From Arcticibacterium sp047623945 (GTDB taxonomy: Bacteria > Bacteroidota > Bacteroidia > Cytophagales > Spirosomataceae), in the NCBI GenBank assembly GCA_047623945.1, contig JBLHOT010000001.1:51260-115259 (forward strand): a stretch of DNA of 64,000 nucleotides. Direction: 5' to 3'. Of the stretch, positions 56,208 through 64,000 are shown piece after piece (the first letter of the stretch is position 1; the number at the start of each line of letters is the position of its first letter). The translations under genes were made by a program, and so were the position numbers. Below the pieces are notes generated by a model that did not search any database, was not told the DNA's origin, and saw only the letters and a program-made list of their open reading frames with translations.

Positions 56208-57706
56208 ATGAAGAAAACACTAATTACCCTAATACTGTTGGTTGCTTTTGCATTCCAAGGGTTTACGCAGAAGAAGTACGAAGGAAATTGGGATTCAATC
56301 AAAGAGAATTACGAAATCCCTGAATGGTTCAAGGATGCCAAACTGGGTATTTTTATTCACTGGGGTGTTTACGCTCTTCCTGCTTATGGGTCGGAGTGGT
56401 ATGGTAGAAATATGTACATAGACGAAACAGCTAACAATGGATACCACGGCAAGGTAGGTAAATTTGGTGCTTCTAAGGAGTATTTACACCACGTGGAGAA
56501 ATACGGACACCCTAGCAAATTTGGGTACAAAGACTTTATTCCGATGTTCAAAGCTGAGAAGTTTGATGCTGGTGAATGTTTGAATTTATTTCAAAAGGCG
56601 GAGCTAAATACATTGTGCCTGTGGCGGAACATCATGATGCATTTGCCATGTATAATTCATCTCATACCATTTGGAACTCTGTGGATATGGGGCCAAAGAA
56701 GGATATTATTCAGGAATTAAAGGACGCTACGACGGCTAAAGGGATGAAATTTGGAGTCTCTTCACATTTAGCTTTTAACCAAGACTTTTTCAATAAAACT
56801 CCTGCTCTTAATAATGTAGCTCCTAAGTATCAGGCTTTATATGGGCCATTGATGGCATCTTCTAATGAGGCTCCTACGCCAGAAAATTTGGACATGTGGT
56901 ATAAGCGTACCTCGGAACTTGTAGATAATTATCAGCCAGATATTTTATGGTTTGATTTTGGCTGGGACAGACAAGAATATAAGAAGGAGCACTTAAAACT
57001 TACTTCTCACTATTATAATAAAGGAGAAGAATGAGGAAAGGAAGTGGTGCTTCAAGGAAAGAATCATAAGTATGAGACACTTCCTAATGGAGCGTATGTG
57101 CACGATATGGAAAGAAGTAAGTCGTCTAAAATTAGAGAGTATTTCTGGCAAACAGATACTAGTGTTGGAGCTAATTCTTGGGGTTATGTTACCAATTGGA
57201 TTTCTAAAAACACCAATACTATCGTAGACGATTTAGTGGATATTGTGAGTAAAAATGGGAGCTTGCTTCTTAATGTTGGGCCTAAGGCAGACGGTACAAT
57301 TCCAGATGACCAGAAGAAGGTACTTCTTGAAATTGGCGAATGGTTAGGTGTGAATGGCGAAGCAATTTATGGTAGTCGTCCGTTTGATATTTATGGTGAA
57401 GGGCCTACTAAAATCGTAGAAGGTCACCTTTCTGAAGGCAAGAATAAAGACCTAGGTCCTGAAGATATAAGATATACTACTCAAGGAAACCAGCTTTATG
57501 CGTTCCTAATGGAATGGCCAGAAAGCAATGAAATCTTGATTAAAACATTAGCAAAGGGAAACCCTAACTATACGGATAGGATTAAGACACTCAAGATGCT
57601 TGGAAGTTCTGAAGAAATTAAGTTCAAGCAAACAAAGGCTGGTCTTAAGATTTCCCTGCCTTCTACCAAACCTTGTAATTTCTCTTACGGCATTAAAAAA
57701 AACTAG
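56208..57706 (+). pseudogene. Alpha-L-fucosidase (GH29), broken by a frameshift and a stop
   Basis: The pieces form one 499-residue GH29 protein. Start ATG 56208 gives a signal peptide (ends GFTQ); WFKDAKLGIFIHWGVYALP is the family opening. A one-base loss near 56600 (GGG to GG, in the A-G-A-K-Y segment) moves the frame; the next frame has PVAEHHDAFAMY and the nucleophile Asp (codon 56954-56956) in WFDFG. A TGA at 57032-57034 then stands where GH29 proteins have Trp (KGEEW-GKEVV), fitting TGG to TGA. The frame continues to 57706 with SLLLNVGPKADGTI and a C-terminal beta domain. Two lesions make it a pseudogene in this sequence. Its product would have released L-fucose, matching the neighbouring UxaA/mutarotase set. 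Confidence 0.87.
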
Positions 57707-57733
57707 TATCTACCTAAGTATAAACAGAGATAA

Positions 57734-57765
57734 GGCTATTCCATTAATTTGGGATGGCCCTTTTC
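57734..57765 (+). terminator. Possible terminator after the fucosidase
   Basis: Nine-pair stem GGCTATTCC / GGGATGGCC (three G-T pairs), eight-base loop, followed by CTTTTC. Weak T tract. Confidence 0.45.
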
Positions 57766-57806
57766 GTTGGGCTGTAAACTAAAAATCAAGGAATTAAATA
57801 AGCCTG

Positions 57807-59180
57807 TTAAAGAGTGAGTTGGACGCCCTCATGAGTCCTTTCGAATTGTTGAGCTTCTTCTTTACCTATTGACGTTTTCCAGACATAAATATTTTTTAGC
57901 AGTGCTAAATCTTTTGTTTGACTAAGCCCTGCAGCAGTTATTTTTGTCTCGTTTAGATTAATAGCATTCAAAAAGGTAAGAGAGGATACATATTTAAGGG
58001 CATCGTCTGAAATGGGATTATGTTCTAGTCGTAGTTTTTCAATGTTTTTAAATTGAGGAAGGATGGCGAGTTTATCGTTAGCAAGGTCACATTTTGCAAT
58101 ATTTAGCCAAACTATACTTTCTGCCAAAGGCTCTAATAGCTTTAAGTCTATATTGGTATTTCTGAATTTTTCTTCAATAGAAATATCTAGCATGAGGGGT
58201 TCAAGGTTCATCTTTCTTACTCGAAAGCCATTTTTTACTAAAGTTGCGATATGTGACGGGTCTACATTTTTAGGAAGGTTTGGATTCAATTGTTGGCCGG
58301 TGCCCTGTTCTTCAGATGCTATGTTAAATCCCATAAAGCCAAGGTAACTTCCTATTCTGGGCTGTATACTCTCATAATTAGTTAGAGATAAGAATGGAGC
58401 ATCTTCGCCGATCGCTCCTTGGGCTACCCACCATTTCAAAATTTCAATCTCATTTCTGGTCAATGGGGTCTTGCCATCGGTTGGCATAAATTCTTCATCG
58501 GCTGGATCCAGTGTTACTCTTCTAATAAGCTCACTATGTGCCTTATCTATAATGGAACCGCCTTTTCCACCTTTGAATATACCTTCATGCGAACTCATGA
58601 CTAGCTCTCCTTTTTTCTTATCAGAACGATGGCATTGGATACATTTTTTTTCTAAAATAGGCTCCACCACATCTTCAAAAATGAGGACGTGTTCCATGGT
58701 ATCTGGTTTTTCTCTTGGCGTTTCGGTTAGCGTGGCCAGCGTTAGATATTCTGTGCCGTGAGTTAGATTGCCGCCTTGATGGCCCACATAGCTCATTAAG
58801 AGTACAAGGCCCGCGTAAATGCCAGATTTGACTTTTTGAGGTATTGTAAAATATTGTTTGACTTTCGTATGACTGGAAAAGTACAGAACAAGGCTAAAAA
58901 CAGCCAGCCAAATACCTCCCCATTTATGATTATTTAAAACGCTATAGGAGTAATCTCCTCCTGTCGAAAGGAGCCAGCCTAAAAAACTCGCTCCTGCGGC
59001 CGATACGGTTCCTAGAAGCAAAGAGATATCGGTAGCGGCAGAGAGGTTCTTGTATTTAGGAAAGTAACTTGCCCAATCAAAAAGAGCTGCTAAAAGAAGA
59101 AAGCCAATGGGCAAATGAACCACAAGGGGGTGCAGTCGGCCTAAGAAAGTGGTCAAATCTAAAAGAATCATATTATACAC
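57807..59180 (-). CDS. DUF2231 membrane protein with planctomycete-type cytochrome c and LRR domains
   Basis: 457 residues. Residues 10-150 form four membrane helices of the DUF2231 type (LHPLVVHLPIGF). A PSCyt1-like cytochrome domain follows with CxxCH at 180-184 (C180, C183, H184), then GEFMPTDG-like core and a C-terminal leucine-rich region (about 345-450; IEKLRLEHNPISDDAL). It probably carries haem in the periplasm, tethered by the N-terminal helices, and moves electrons for the operon's unknown oxidation. It overlaps the upstream NHL gene by 8 bases, so the two are translationally coupled. Confidence 0.82.
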   Translation of the reverse strand: MYNMILLDLTTFLGRLHPLVVHLPIGFLLLAALFDWASYFPKYKNLSAATDISLLLGTVSAAGASFLGWLLSTGGDYSYSVLNNHKWGGIWLAVFSLVLYFSSHTKVKQYFTIPQKVKSGIYAGLVLLMSYVGHQGGNLTHGTEYLTLATLTETPREKPDTMEHVLIFEDVVEPILEKKCIQCHRSDKKKGELVMSSHEGIFKGGKGGSIIDKAHSELIRRVTLDPADEEFMPTDGKTPLTRNEIEILKWWVAQGAIGEDAPFLSLTNYESIQPRIGSYLGFMGFNIASEEQGTGQQLNPNLPKNVDPSHIATLVKNGFRVRKMNLEPLMLDISIEEKFRNTNIDLKLLEPLAESIVWLNIAKCDLANDKLAILPQFKNIEKLRLEHNPISDDALKYVSSLTFLNAINLNETKITAAGLSQTKDLALLKNIYVWKTSIGKEEAQQFERTHEGVQLTL

Positions 59181-60282
59181 GAGTCAGCTTAATAGGTGTG
59201 GTAGATTTGGCGTTCCATTGACAGACGTAGATATTATCATCTTCATCTACGCAAACATCATGGCCATGGTCAAAAACAGGATTTTTTTGTTTTGTTGCTG
59301 CCTGTAATTTACCTGATGTATACTTAGGGGCCGTTCCGCCAGGGTTACTCACAACTTTATTATTTTCGTCAAGAATAGTTACAAAGCCAGAGTCTCCCCA
59401 GTCTGTATTTCCTTCAGAGTCTTTGCTCCAGCATACACCTGCATAGATGTTTTTTCCATGTAAAACAGGTCGGCATACATGCATACCTGGCAAGTCAACT
59501 CGCTCTATAAATTTACCGTCTAGGGTGAATACCTTAAAACAGTTTTCATTTCTTGAAGTGCAGATAAGCTTCAAATAGGCTGGGTCTCTTTCATCAATAG
59601 CCACTCCATGAGCATTAGAGAGGTTATGGTCAGGGTTCTCATTATTATGACCACCAAAGTGTCTGATGTATTGACCATCTGAGTTGTATTGAATGATATA
59701 ATCGCTGCCATAACCGTCTGCCACATAGATGTCTCCGTTGGGAGCTACTGTGGTTTCTGTAGGCATAAAAGGATCATCTTCGGTGTAAATTCCGATAGTT
59801 TTAGGATGGCCTATGGCAAAGTGCATTCTGCCATCTAAAGTGGTTTTAACCACTTGTCCGCCTTGCTTATGGTACTTTCCAGTTTTGTCTTGAAACCATC
59901 CACAGTCTGTAATCATTAAAAAGTCTTCATCGCCATCTTTACCTATGGAGAGTCCGTGTCCGCCAGGGTAGGCGTTGCCCCAATGGTCCAATAACTTTCC
60001 AGATTTATCAAAAATCAAGATGTTGTTATGGATATTATCGCCAAGCATAATAAGTCTTCCTTGGCTGTCTTGAACCATCTCATGACAGTTGAAAAGAGGG
60101 TTTGAGTTGACACTTATTTGAGCCCATGCCTTATCCACTTTGTAAGTGTATGCTCCATGACCTATTAGACCATCTTCGGCTAGGTTTTTATGTAGAATAC
60201 CAAAGCTCTTTAAAGGTGAAGCGATCATTGACAGAGCTCCAAGCATGCTTGTTTTTTTGATAAAATCTCTTCTATTATTCAT
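59173..60282 (-). CDS. NHL-repeat six-bladed beta-propeller with twin-arginine signal
   Basis: 369 residues. NRRDFIKKT at 3-11 is a Tat signal. The rest consists of NHL-type blades (GHGLSIGKDGDEDF, PNGDIYVADGYGS, HGVAIDERDP, DEDDNIYVCQW), as in the peptidyl-amidating lyase-like propellers. No enzyme activity can be named. It stands third in the operon DUF1553-DUF1501-NHL-DUF2231 and overlaps the last gene. Confidence 0.8.
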   Translation of the reverse strand: MNNRRDFIKKTSMLGALSMIASPLKSFGILHKNLAEDGLIGHGAYTYKVDKAWAQISVNSNPLFNCHEMVQDSQGRLIMLGDNIHNNILIFDKSGKLLDHWGNAYPGGHGLSIGKDGDEDFLMITDCGWFQDKTGKYHKQGGQVVKTTLDGRMHFAIGHPKTIGIYTEDDPFMPTETTVAPNGDIYVADGYGSDYIIQYNSDGQYIRHFGGHNNENPDHNLSNAHGVAIDERDPAYLKLICTSRNENCFKVFTLDGKFIERVDLPGMHVCRPVLHGKNIYAGVCWSKDSEGNTDWGDSGFVTILDENNKVVSNPGGTAPKYTSGKLQAATKQKNPVFDHGHDVCVDEDDNIYVCQWNAKSTTPIKLTRV

Positions 60283-60299
60283 TTAGGGTCTTTTATGTT

Positions 60300-61811
60300 T
60301 TAAGCGAGTATGTCGTTTATTACTTTGCCGTGCACATCTGTCAATCGGTATCTGCGGCCTTGAAACTTATAAGTGAGTTGCTCATGATCCACACCCATAA
60401 GATTCATTAGAGTAGCTTGGAAATCGTGGACATGAACAGGGTCTTTGGTGATATTGTAACTGAAGTCGTCTGTTTCACCAAAAGAGAAACCTTTTTTCAC
60501 GCCAGCTCCAGCCATCCACATGGTAAAGCATCTGGGATGATGGTCTCTACCGTAATTGTCTTTTGTGAGTTTGCCTTGTGAATAAACAGTTCTTCCAAAT
60601 TCACCACCCCAAATAACTAAAGTGTCCTCTAAAAGCCCTCGTTGTTTGAGGTCTTGGACTAGTGCGGCCGTGGCTTGGTCGGTATTCTTACATTGATGAG
60701 TAATGCCAGAGGGCAATCCGCCATGCTGGTCCCAGCCCTGGTGATATAGCTGTACAAACTTCACATCTTTCTCCAGCAATTTTCTAGCTAATAAACAATT
60801 GGCAGCATAGGATCCTGAGTCTCGGCTGTCTGGTCCATACATATCAAAAACGGCATCACTTTCGTCTGAGGTGTCCATTACCTCTGGAACAGAGGTCTGC
60901 ATCCTAAACGCCATTTCGTATTGAGCTATTCTGGCATCCACTTCTGGATCCCCAATGGCCTCATTTTGCATTTCATTTAGTTTTGAAAGATAGTCGAGCA
61001 TTTCAGCACGGTCGTGTCCATCATAACCGTCAGGGTTGTTTAAGAATAGAACGGGGTCTTTGCCAGCCCGAAATTGCACTCCTTGGTTTTCCGTTGGCAA
61101 AAAGCCATTCCCCCAAAGCCTAGAGTACAGCGGCTGGCCGCCAGCATTTTTAGAAACTAAAACGATAAAAGAAGGTAGGTTTTCATTATCTGAGCCTAAT
61201 CCGTAACTCAACCAAGAGCCAATGGACGGCCTACCGGGTAGCTGATGGCCGGTTTGGAAAAACGTTATGGCGGGGTCATGATTGATATGGTCTGTGTAAA
61301 CAGATTTAACTAGGCATATGTCGTCTATCACTTTTGCCGTGTGAGGAAGTAAGTCACTTACCCATGTTTGATTTTCGCCATATTGTTTAAACCCTGTAAA
61401 TGAAGGTGCTATTGGTAAGCTACTCTGACTAGCACTCATTCCTGTTAGTCTTTGCCCTCCTCGTACAGACTCTGGAAGCTCTTGCCCCATCATATCTACC
61501 AGCTTAGGTTTATAGTCAAAAGTCTCAAACTGAGACGGTCCGCCACTCATAAAGAGGTAAACCACTCTTTTAGCTTTTGGAGCAAAATGAGGCAGTGCTG
61601 CCAAAATTTGGTCTTGCATTTGGGCATCCGTCAAAGCTCCCATGGGTTGAGAGCTTTGAGCGTTCAGCTTGTTCAATCCAAATAGAGAACCCAACGCCAG
61701 TGAGCCCAAGCCCAACGAGGTAGATTTCAGGAAGTTTCTTCTGTCCAGCTTTTTGTTAAGTTCGCCAAATTCTGGTGAGTGAAGTCTGAAATCTTCGTGA
61801 TGATGACTCAT
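60300..61811 (-). CDS. DUF1501 protein with twin-arginine signal
   Basis: 503 residues. DRRNFLKST at 23-31 is the Tat motif; the body is a DUF1501 (sulfatase-like alkaline-phosphatase superfamily) domain: YLFMSGGPSQFETFDYKP, HINHDPAITFFQTG, GWDQHGG and WGGEFGRTVYS. Such proteins are paired with DUF1553 in Planctomycetes and some Bacteroidota and are presumed exported hydrolases of unknown substrate. It begins 3 bases after the DUF1553 gene ends. Confidence 0.85.
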   Translation of the reverse strand: MSHHHEDFRLHSPEFGELNKKLDRRNFLKSTSLGLGSLALGSLFGLNKLNAQSSQPMGALTDAQMQDQILAALPHFAPKAKRVVYLFMSGGPSQFETFDYKPKLVDMMGQELPESVRGGQRLTGMSASQSSLPIAPSFTGFKQYGENQTWVSDLLPHTAKVIDDICLVKSVYTDHINHDPAITFFQTGHQLPGRPSIGSWLSYGLGSDNENLPSFIVLVSKNAGGQPLYSRLWGNGFLPTENQGVQFRAGKDPVLFLNNPDGYDGHDRAEMLDYLSKLNEMQNEAIGDPEVDARIAQYEMAFRMQTSVPEVMDTSDESDAVFDMYGPDSRDSGSYAANCLLARKLLEKDVKFVQLYHQGWDQHGGLPSGITHQCKNTDQATAALVQDLKQRGLLEDTLVIWGGEFGRTVYSQGKLTKDNYGRDHHPRCFTMWMAGAGVKKGFSFGETDDFSYNITKDPVHVHDFQATLMNLMGVDHEQLTYKFQGRRYRLTDVHGKVINDILA

Positions 61812-61814
61812 AAT

Positions 61815-64000
61815 TTATCTTTTCGTTATTACGGCGTCAGAGTTCATAATGACATTTGCTACAACGGCATTAGCGGCAAGTACTCTGTCGTCTAAAGTTT
61901 TGTCTATTTCATAATACCCTGCGTTAAGCCAGCCCTCTGACTTGTTTGGGTATTTGGTGAATTTCTCCAGTTCCACTTTTCTGAGTTCCGTAAGAAGGTT
62001 CAATTCGTCTTTTGAAGGAGATTTACCCGTTAAGCTTTTGAAACACCAGGAAATACCCTGTTGCTCGTCCTTAATTCTTGTCATTTTTTCACCTAACACT
62101 TTGGAAGCTTCTACAAAAGTAGGGTCGTTTAAAGTGACTAAGGCCTGTAGCGGCGTGTTGGTTTTCTGTCGCCTTACGGTACAAAAACTTCTCGACGTAG
62201 CATCAAAAGTAGAGAGGGTGGGATTAGGAATAGAACGCTTCACAATCACGTAAAGGCTCCTTCTATAAACCTCATCAGTTTTATCTTGAGTATAAGTGGC
62301 ATTATTTATTGCCCACAAACCTTCTGGCTGATATGGCTTTACACTTTTGCCACCAATAGTTTTTTTTAATAGCCCAGAAGCAGCTAGGGCATTATCTCTT
62401 ATCATTTCAGCGGTTAATCTGTTGGTAGGGCCACGTGCTAAAAATCTATTCTTAAAATCGGCTTCTACTTTTTCCTTACTGGCATAAGAATCTTGCTGGT
62501 AAGTAGCTGACATAACCATTTGTTTAACCAATTTTTTTACGTCCCATCCAGAGTCTAGAAAGTCTAATGCTAAATAATCTAGAAGTTTTGGGTGTGATGG
62601 TAGATCTCCTTGGTTTCCAAAATCTTCGGATGTTTTCACCAAACCTATACCAAACAAGTTTTGCCAAAATCTATTAACTACGACTCTGGATGTTAGTGGG
62701 TGATTAGGATTAGTTAACCATTGGGCTAGCCCATATCTATTCTTTGGCAAATCTTCTGGAAATGGAAGAATGTTTTCTGGCGTGTTAGGAAATACTTTTT
62801 CGCCATGGGAGTCGTAATTTCCCCGTTCCAAAATATAGGCTTGCTTAGGATTTAGCATTTCCTGCATGACCATAATCTCTTGAATGTTTTCAACTGAATC
62901 GGCCAAAGCCCGTCTTTGTTCTTGGATACTGGCTGTTTCTACAAGGTTAGGAAGATGAATGGCCGAGAAGAAGAAGTCGGCTAAGATTTTCTTTTCTTCA
63001 GTCTTTAGAGTGTTCGGTGATTTGTTAGCGATAATATTCCAACTGGATTGACCTGCTAAAACGGCTATTTCGTAGTCTGTGAGTGTACGTGTGTAAACGG
63101 TAATGTCATCTACTTCGCCGTTTTTAAAACCAAAACCTCTTCCCCAGCCACCAATCTGGAGGCCGGGTTCTGGATTCATATCAAAATGTATGTCTTTGGT
63201 GAGTTGGTCCATGGTCGTTTCCATTTCCATTGGTTTGCCATCATAAAACACGTTTAAACCTTTTGCCAAACTGCTACCATCATAAGTCATGGTTAAGTGT
63301 ATCCACTTCTCGGTTGGTAATGCCTTCTTAGACTCTTTGGTTATAGCATTGGAAGGAGCGGTATGTGCCATGTTGGCCTCTAGTGTGCCATCCTCATTTA
63401 GAAAAAGATGGAAGCCTTTGAAGTTATAGAGACGCTCCATGATGCCTTTATGGAAAATGACTCCTTGTGTAAAGTCTTCGGGTATTTTTATAGAAATACC
63501 GATACTAAAAGGGTCTGATTTCCTGAAAACGCCAACGGTATTACAGTCTAGCCAAGCATCACCGTTAAGTTTTACTGTTTCACCGCTGTTTACAAAAGCT
63601 ACTTTTTCTTTATTTCTGGAGTCAAGGGTTAAGAAAAATTTATCTTTCGTATTTATTTCACTTGATAGACTTGAGCCCTTAAAACTAAACTTAGCTTGTA
63701 TACCTTTTTTGGGTATTTTATTGTTTCCCAGTGTTTTATAGCCGCCTTTATTTAGCCAACTGTTAAAGGCTGCTTTCCCGGCCGTTCTTAACTCAACTAG
63801 ACTCCTCTCTTTTTGACTTAATTCTGCCTGAATAAACTTTACTACTTTTTGTTGTTCAGGCGTTGGAAGCATGAGCGTGGGTGTGGGCATGGCGTCGTCC
63901 CAAGATATTTGACCAGCTTCTTTTACATTGTTAAAGAAACTGTAGAGCTGATAATAATTTTTTTGCGAAATAGGGTCATACTTATGATCATGGCATTTGG
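61815..64000 (-). CDS. DUF1549/DUF1553 (PSD1) protein with LamG domain, 5' end cut by window
   Basis: The frame is open to the window edge: upstream of the ATG at 63890 it still reads KCHDHKYDPIS and YYQLYSFFNNV, which is the conserved DUF1549 core, so the true start lies beyond 64000. A concanavalin/LamG domain sits in the middle (about 62.9-63.6 kb; LHLFLNEDGT-like strands and GGWGRGFGF), followed by DUF1553 (WLTNPNHPLTSRVVVNRFWQ, LDFLDSGWDVK, FDATSRSFCTVRRQ-type core). Planctomycete proteins of this kind usually also carry an N-terminal cytochrome domain, which would be outside. First visible gene of the four-gene operon. Confidence 0.85.
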   Translation of the reverse strand, partial: KCHDHKYDPISQKNYYQLYSFFNNVKEAGQISWDDAMPTPTLMLPTPEQQKVVKFIQAELSQKERSLVELRTAGKAAFNSWLNKGGYKTLGNNKIPKKGIQAKFSFKGSSLSSEINTKDKFFLTLDSRNKEKVAFVNSGETVKLNGDAWLDCNTVGVFRKSDPFSIGISIKIPEDFTQGVIFHKGIMERLYNFKGFHLFLNEDGTLEANMAHTAPSNAITKESKKALPTEKWIHLTMTYDGSSLAKGLNVFYDGKPMEMETTMDQLTKDIHFDMNPEPGLQIGGWGRGFGFKNGEVDDITVYTRTLTDYEIAVLAGQSSWNIIANKSPNTLKTEEKKILADFFFSAIHLPNLVETASIQEQRRALADSVENIQEIMVMQEMLNPKQAYILERGNYDSHGEKVFPNTPENILPFPEDLPKNRYGLAQWLTNPNHPLTSRVVVNRFWQNLFGIGLVKTSEDFGNQGDLPSHPKLLDYLALDFLDSGWDVKKLVKQMVMSATYQQDSYASKEKVEADFKNRFLARGPTNRLTAEMIRDNALAASGLLKKTIGGKSVKPYQPEGLWAINNATYTQDKTDEVYRRSLYVIVKRSIPNPTLSTFDATSRSFCTVRRQKTNTPLQALVTLNDPTFVEASKVLGEKMTRIKDEQQGISWCFKSLTGKSPSKDELNLLTELRKVELEKFTKYPNKSEGWLNAGYYEIDKTLDDRVLAANAVVANVIMNSDAVITKR

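Noticed and set aside
57032..57034. TGA in the fucosidase as selenocysteine or as Trp under a changed genetic code
   Set aside because: The expected residue is Trp, not Cys; no SECIS-like hairpin was seen, many intact genes here end in TGA, and a frameshift lies upstream in the same gene.
1..64000. Prophage, integrase, transposase, CRISPR-cas or toxin-antitoxin genes
   Set aside because: None recognised in any frame; the inverted repeat at 15929-16131 is the only mobile-element hint.

Overview
The window looks like a chromosomal segment of a Bacteroidota bacterium, probably a marine, algal-polysaccharide-degrading one. Evidence: low GC, abundant Bacteroidota-type lipoproteins, TSP3-repeat/OmpA and DUF1573 proteins, promoters of the TTTG-N20-TANNTTTG kind, a fused E1 alpha/beta dehydrogenase, and nine sulfatase genes (one broken, one fused to a rhamnosidase). 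A Cytophagales-like host is my best guess, with low confidence.

Layout. (1) 1-6.6 kb, housekeeping: C-terminal part of an OmpA/TSP3 protein, fused 2-oxoacid dehydrogenase E1, DUF1573 protein, thioesterase, two crotonase-fold enzymes, tRNA-Asn. (2) 6.9-15.6 kb, plus strand: a broken sulfatase, an intact sulfatase, a frameshifted GH5, an intact GH78 alpha-L-rhamnosidase and a multiply broken alginate-lyase-like gene. (3) 15.6-19.5 kb: gene-poor DNA with an inverted-repeat remnant, then a LysR regulator divergent from a small protein and an SbtA-like bicarbonate transporter. (4) 19.5-31.5 kb, minus strand: broken DUF1080 gene, two sulfatases, alginate-lyase-like protein, DUF5060 protein, Gfo/Idh/MocA oxidoreductase and a 1167-residue sulfatase-GH78 fusion. 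(5) 32.1-39.5 kb, plus strand: a rhamnose catabolic operon with rhaD/E fusion (premature stop), rhaI, a rhamnulokinase-like kinase, an LldD-like lactate oxidase and an NCS1-like permease. (6) 39.6-41.4 kb: two lipoprotein genes with similar upstream elements. (7) 41.8-57.7 kb: four sulfatases, DUF718 mutarotase, UxaA-family dehydratase, AraC regulator, Zn-dependent dehydrogenase, a large VCBS/ASPIC lipoprotein and a broken GH29 fucosidase; this resembles a fucose (fucoidan) route. (8) 57.8-64 kb, minus strand: a planctomycete-type operon (DUF1553, DUF1501, NHL propeller, DUF2231/cytochrome/LRR).

Working together, exported sulfatases, rhamnosidases and lyase-like enzymes would strip sulfate and release rhamnose (as from ulvan or rhamnan) and fucose. 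The rha operon would take rhamnose to DHAP and, through lactaldehyde and lactate, to pyruvate; the UxaA/mutarotase/dehydrogenase set may oxidise fucose. No SusC/SusD pair lies in the window.

The most striking feature is that six genes of this catabolic region carry lesions: an active-site deletion, single-base frameshifts, and in-frame stops, two of them probably at Trp codons. The whole locus looks like it is eroding, unless the assembly is poor. Positions were read by eye and may be off by a base or two for sites without an ORF boundary.
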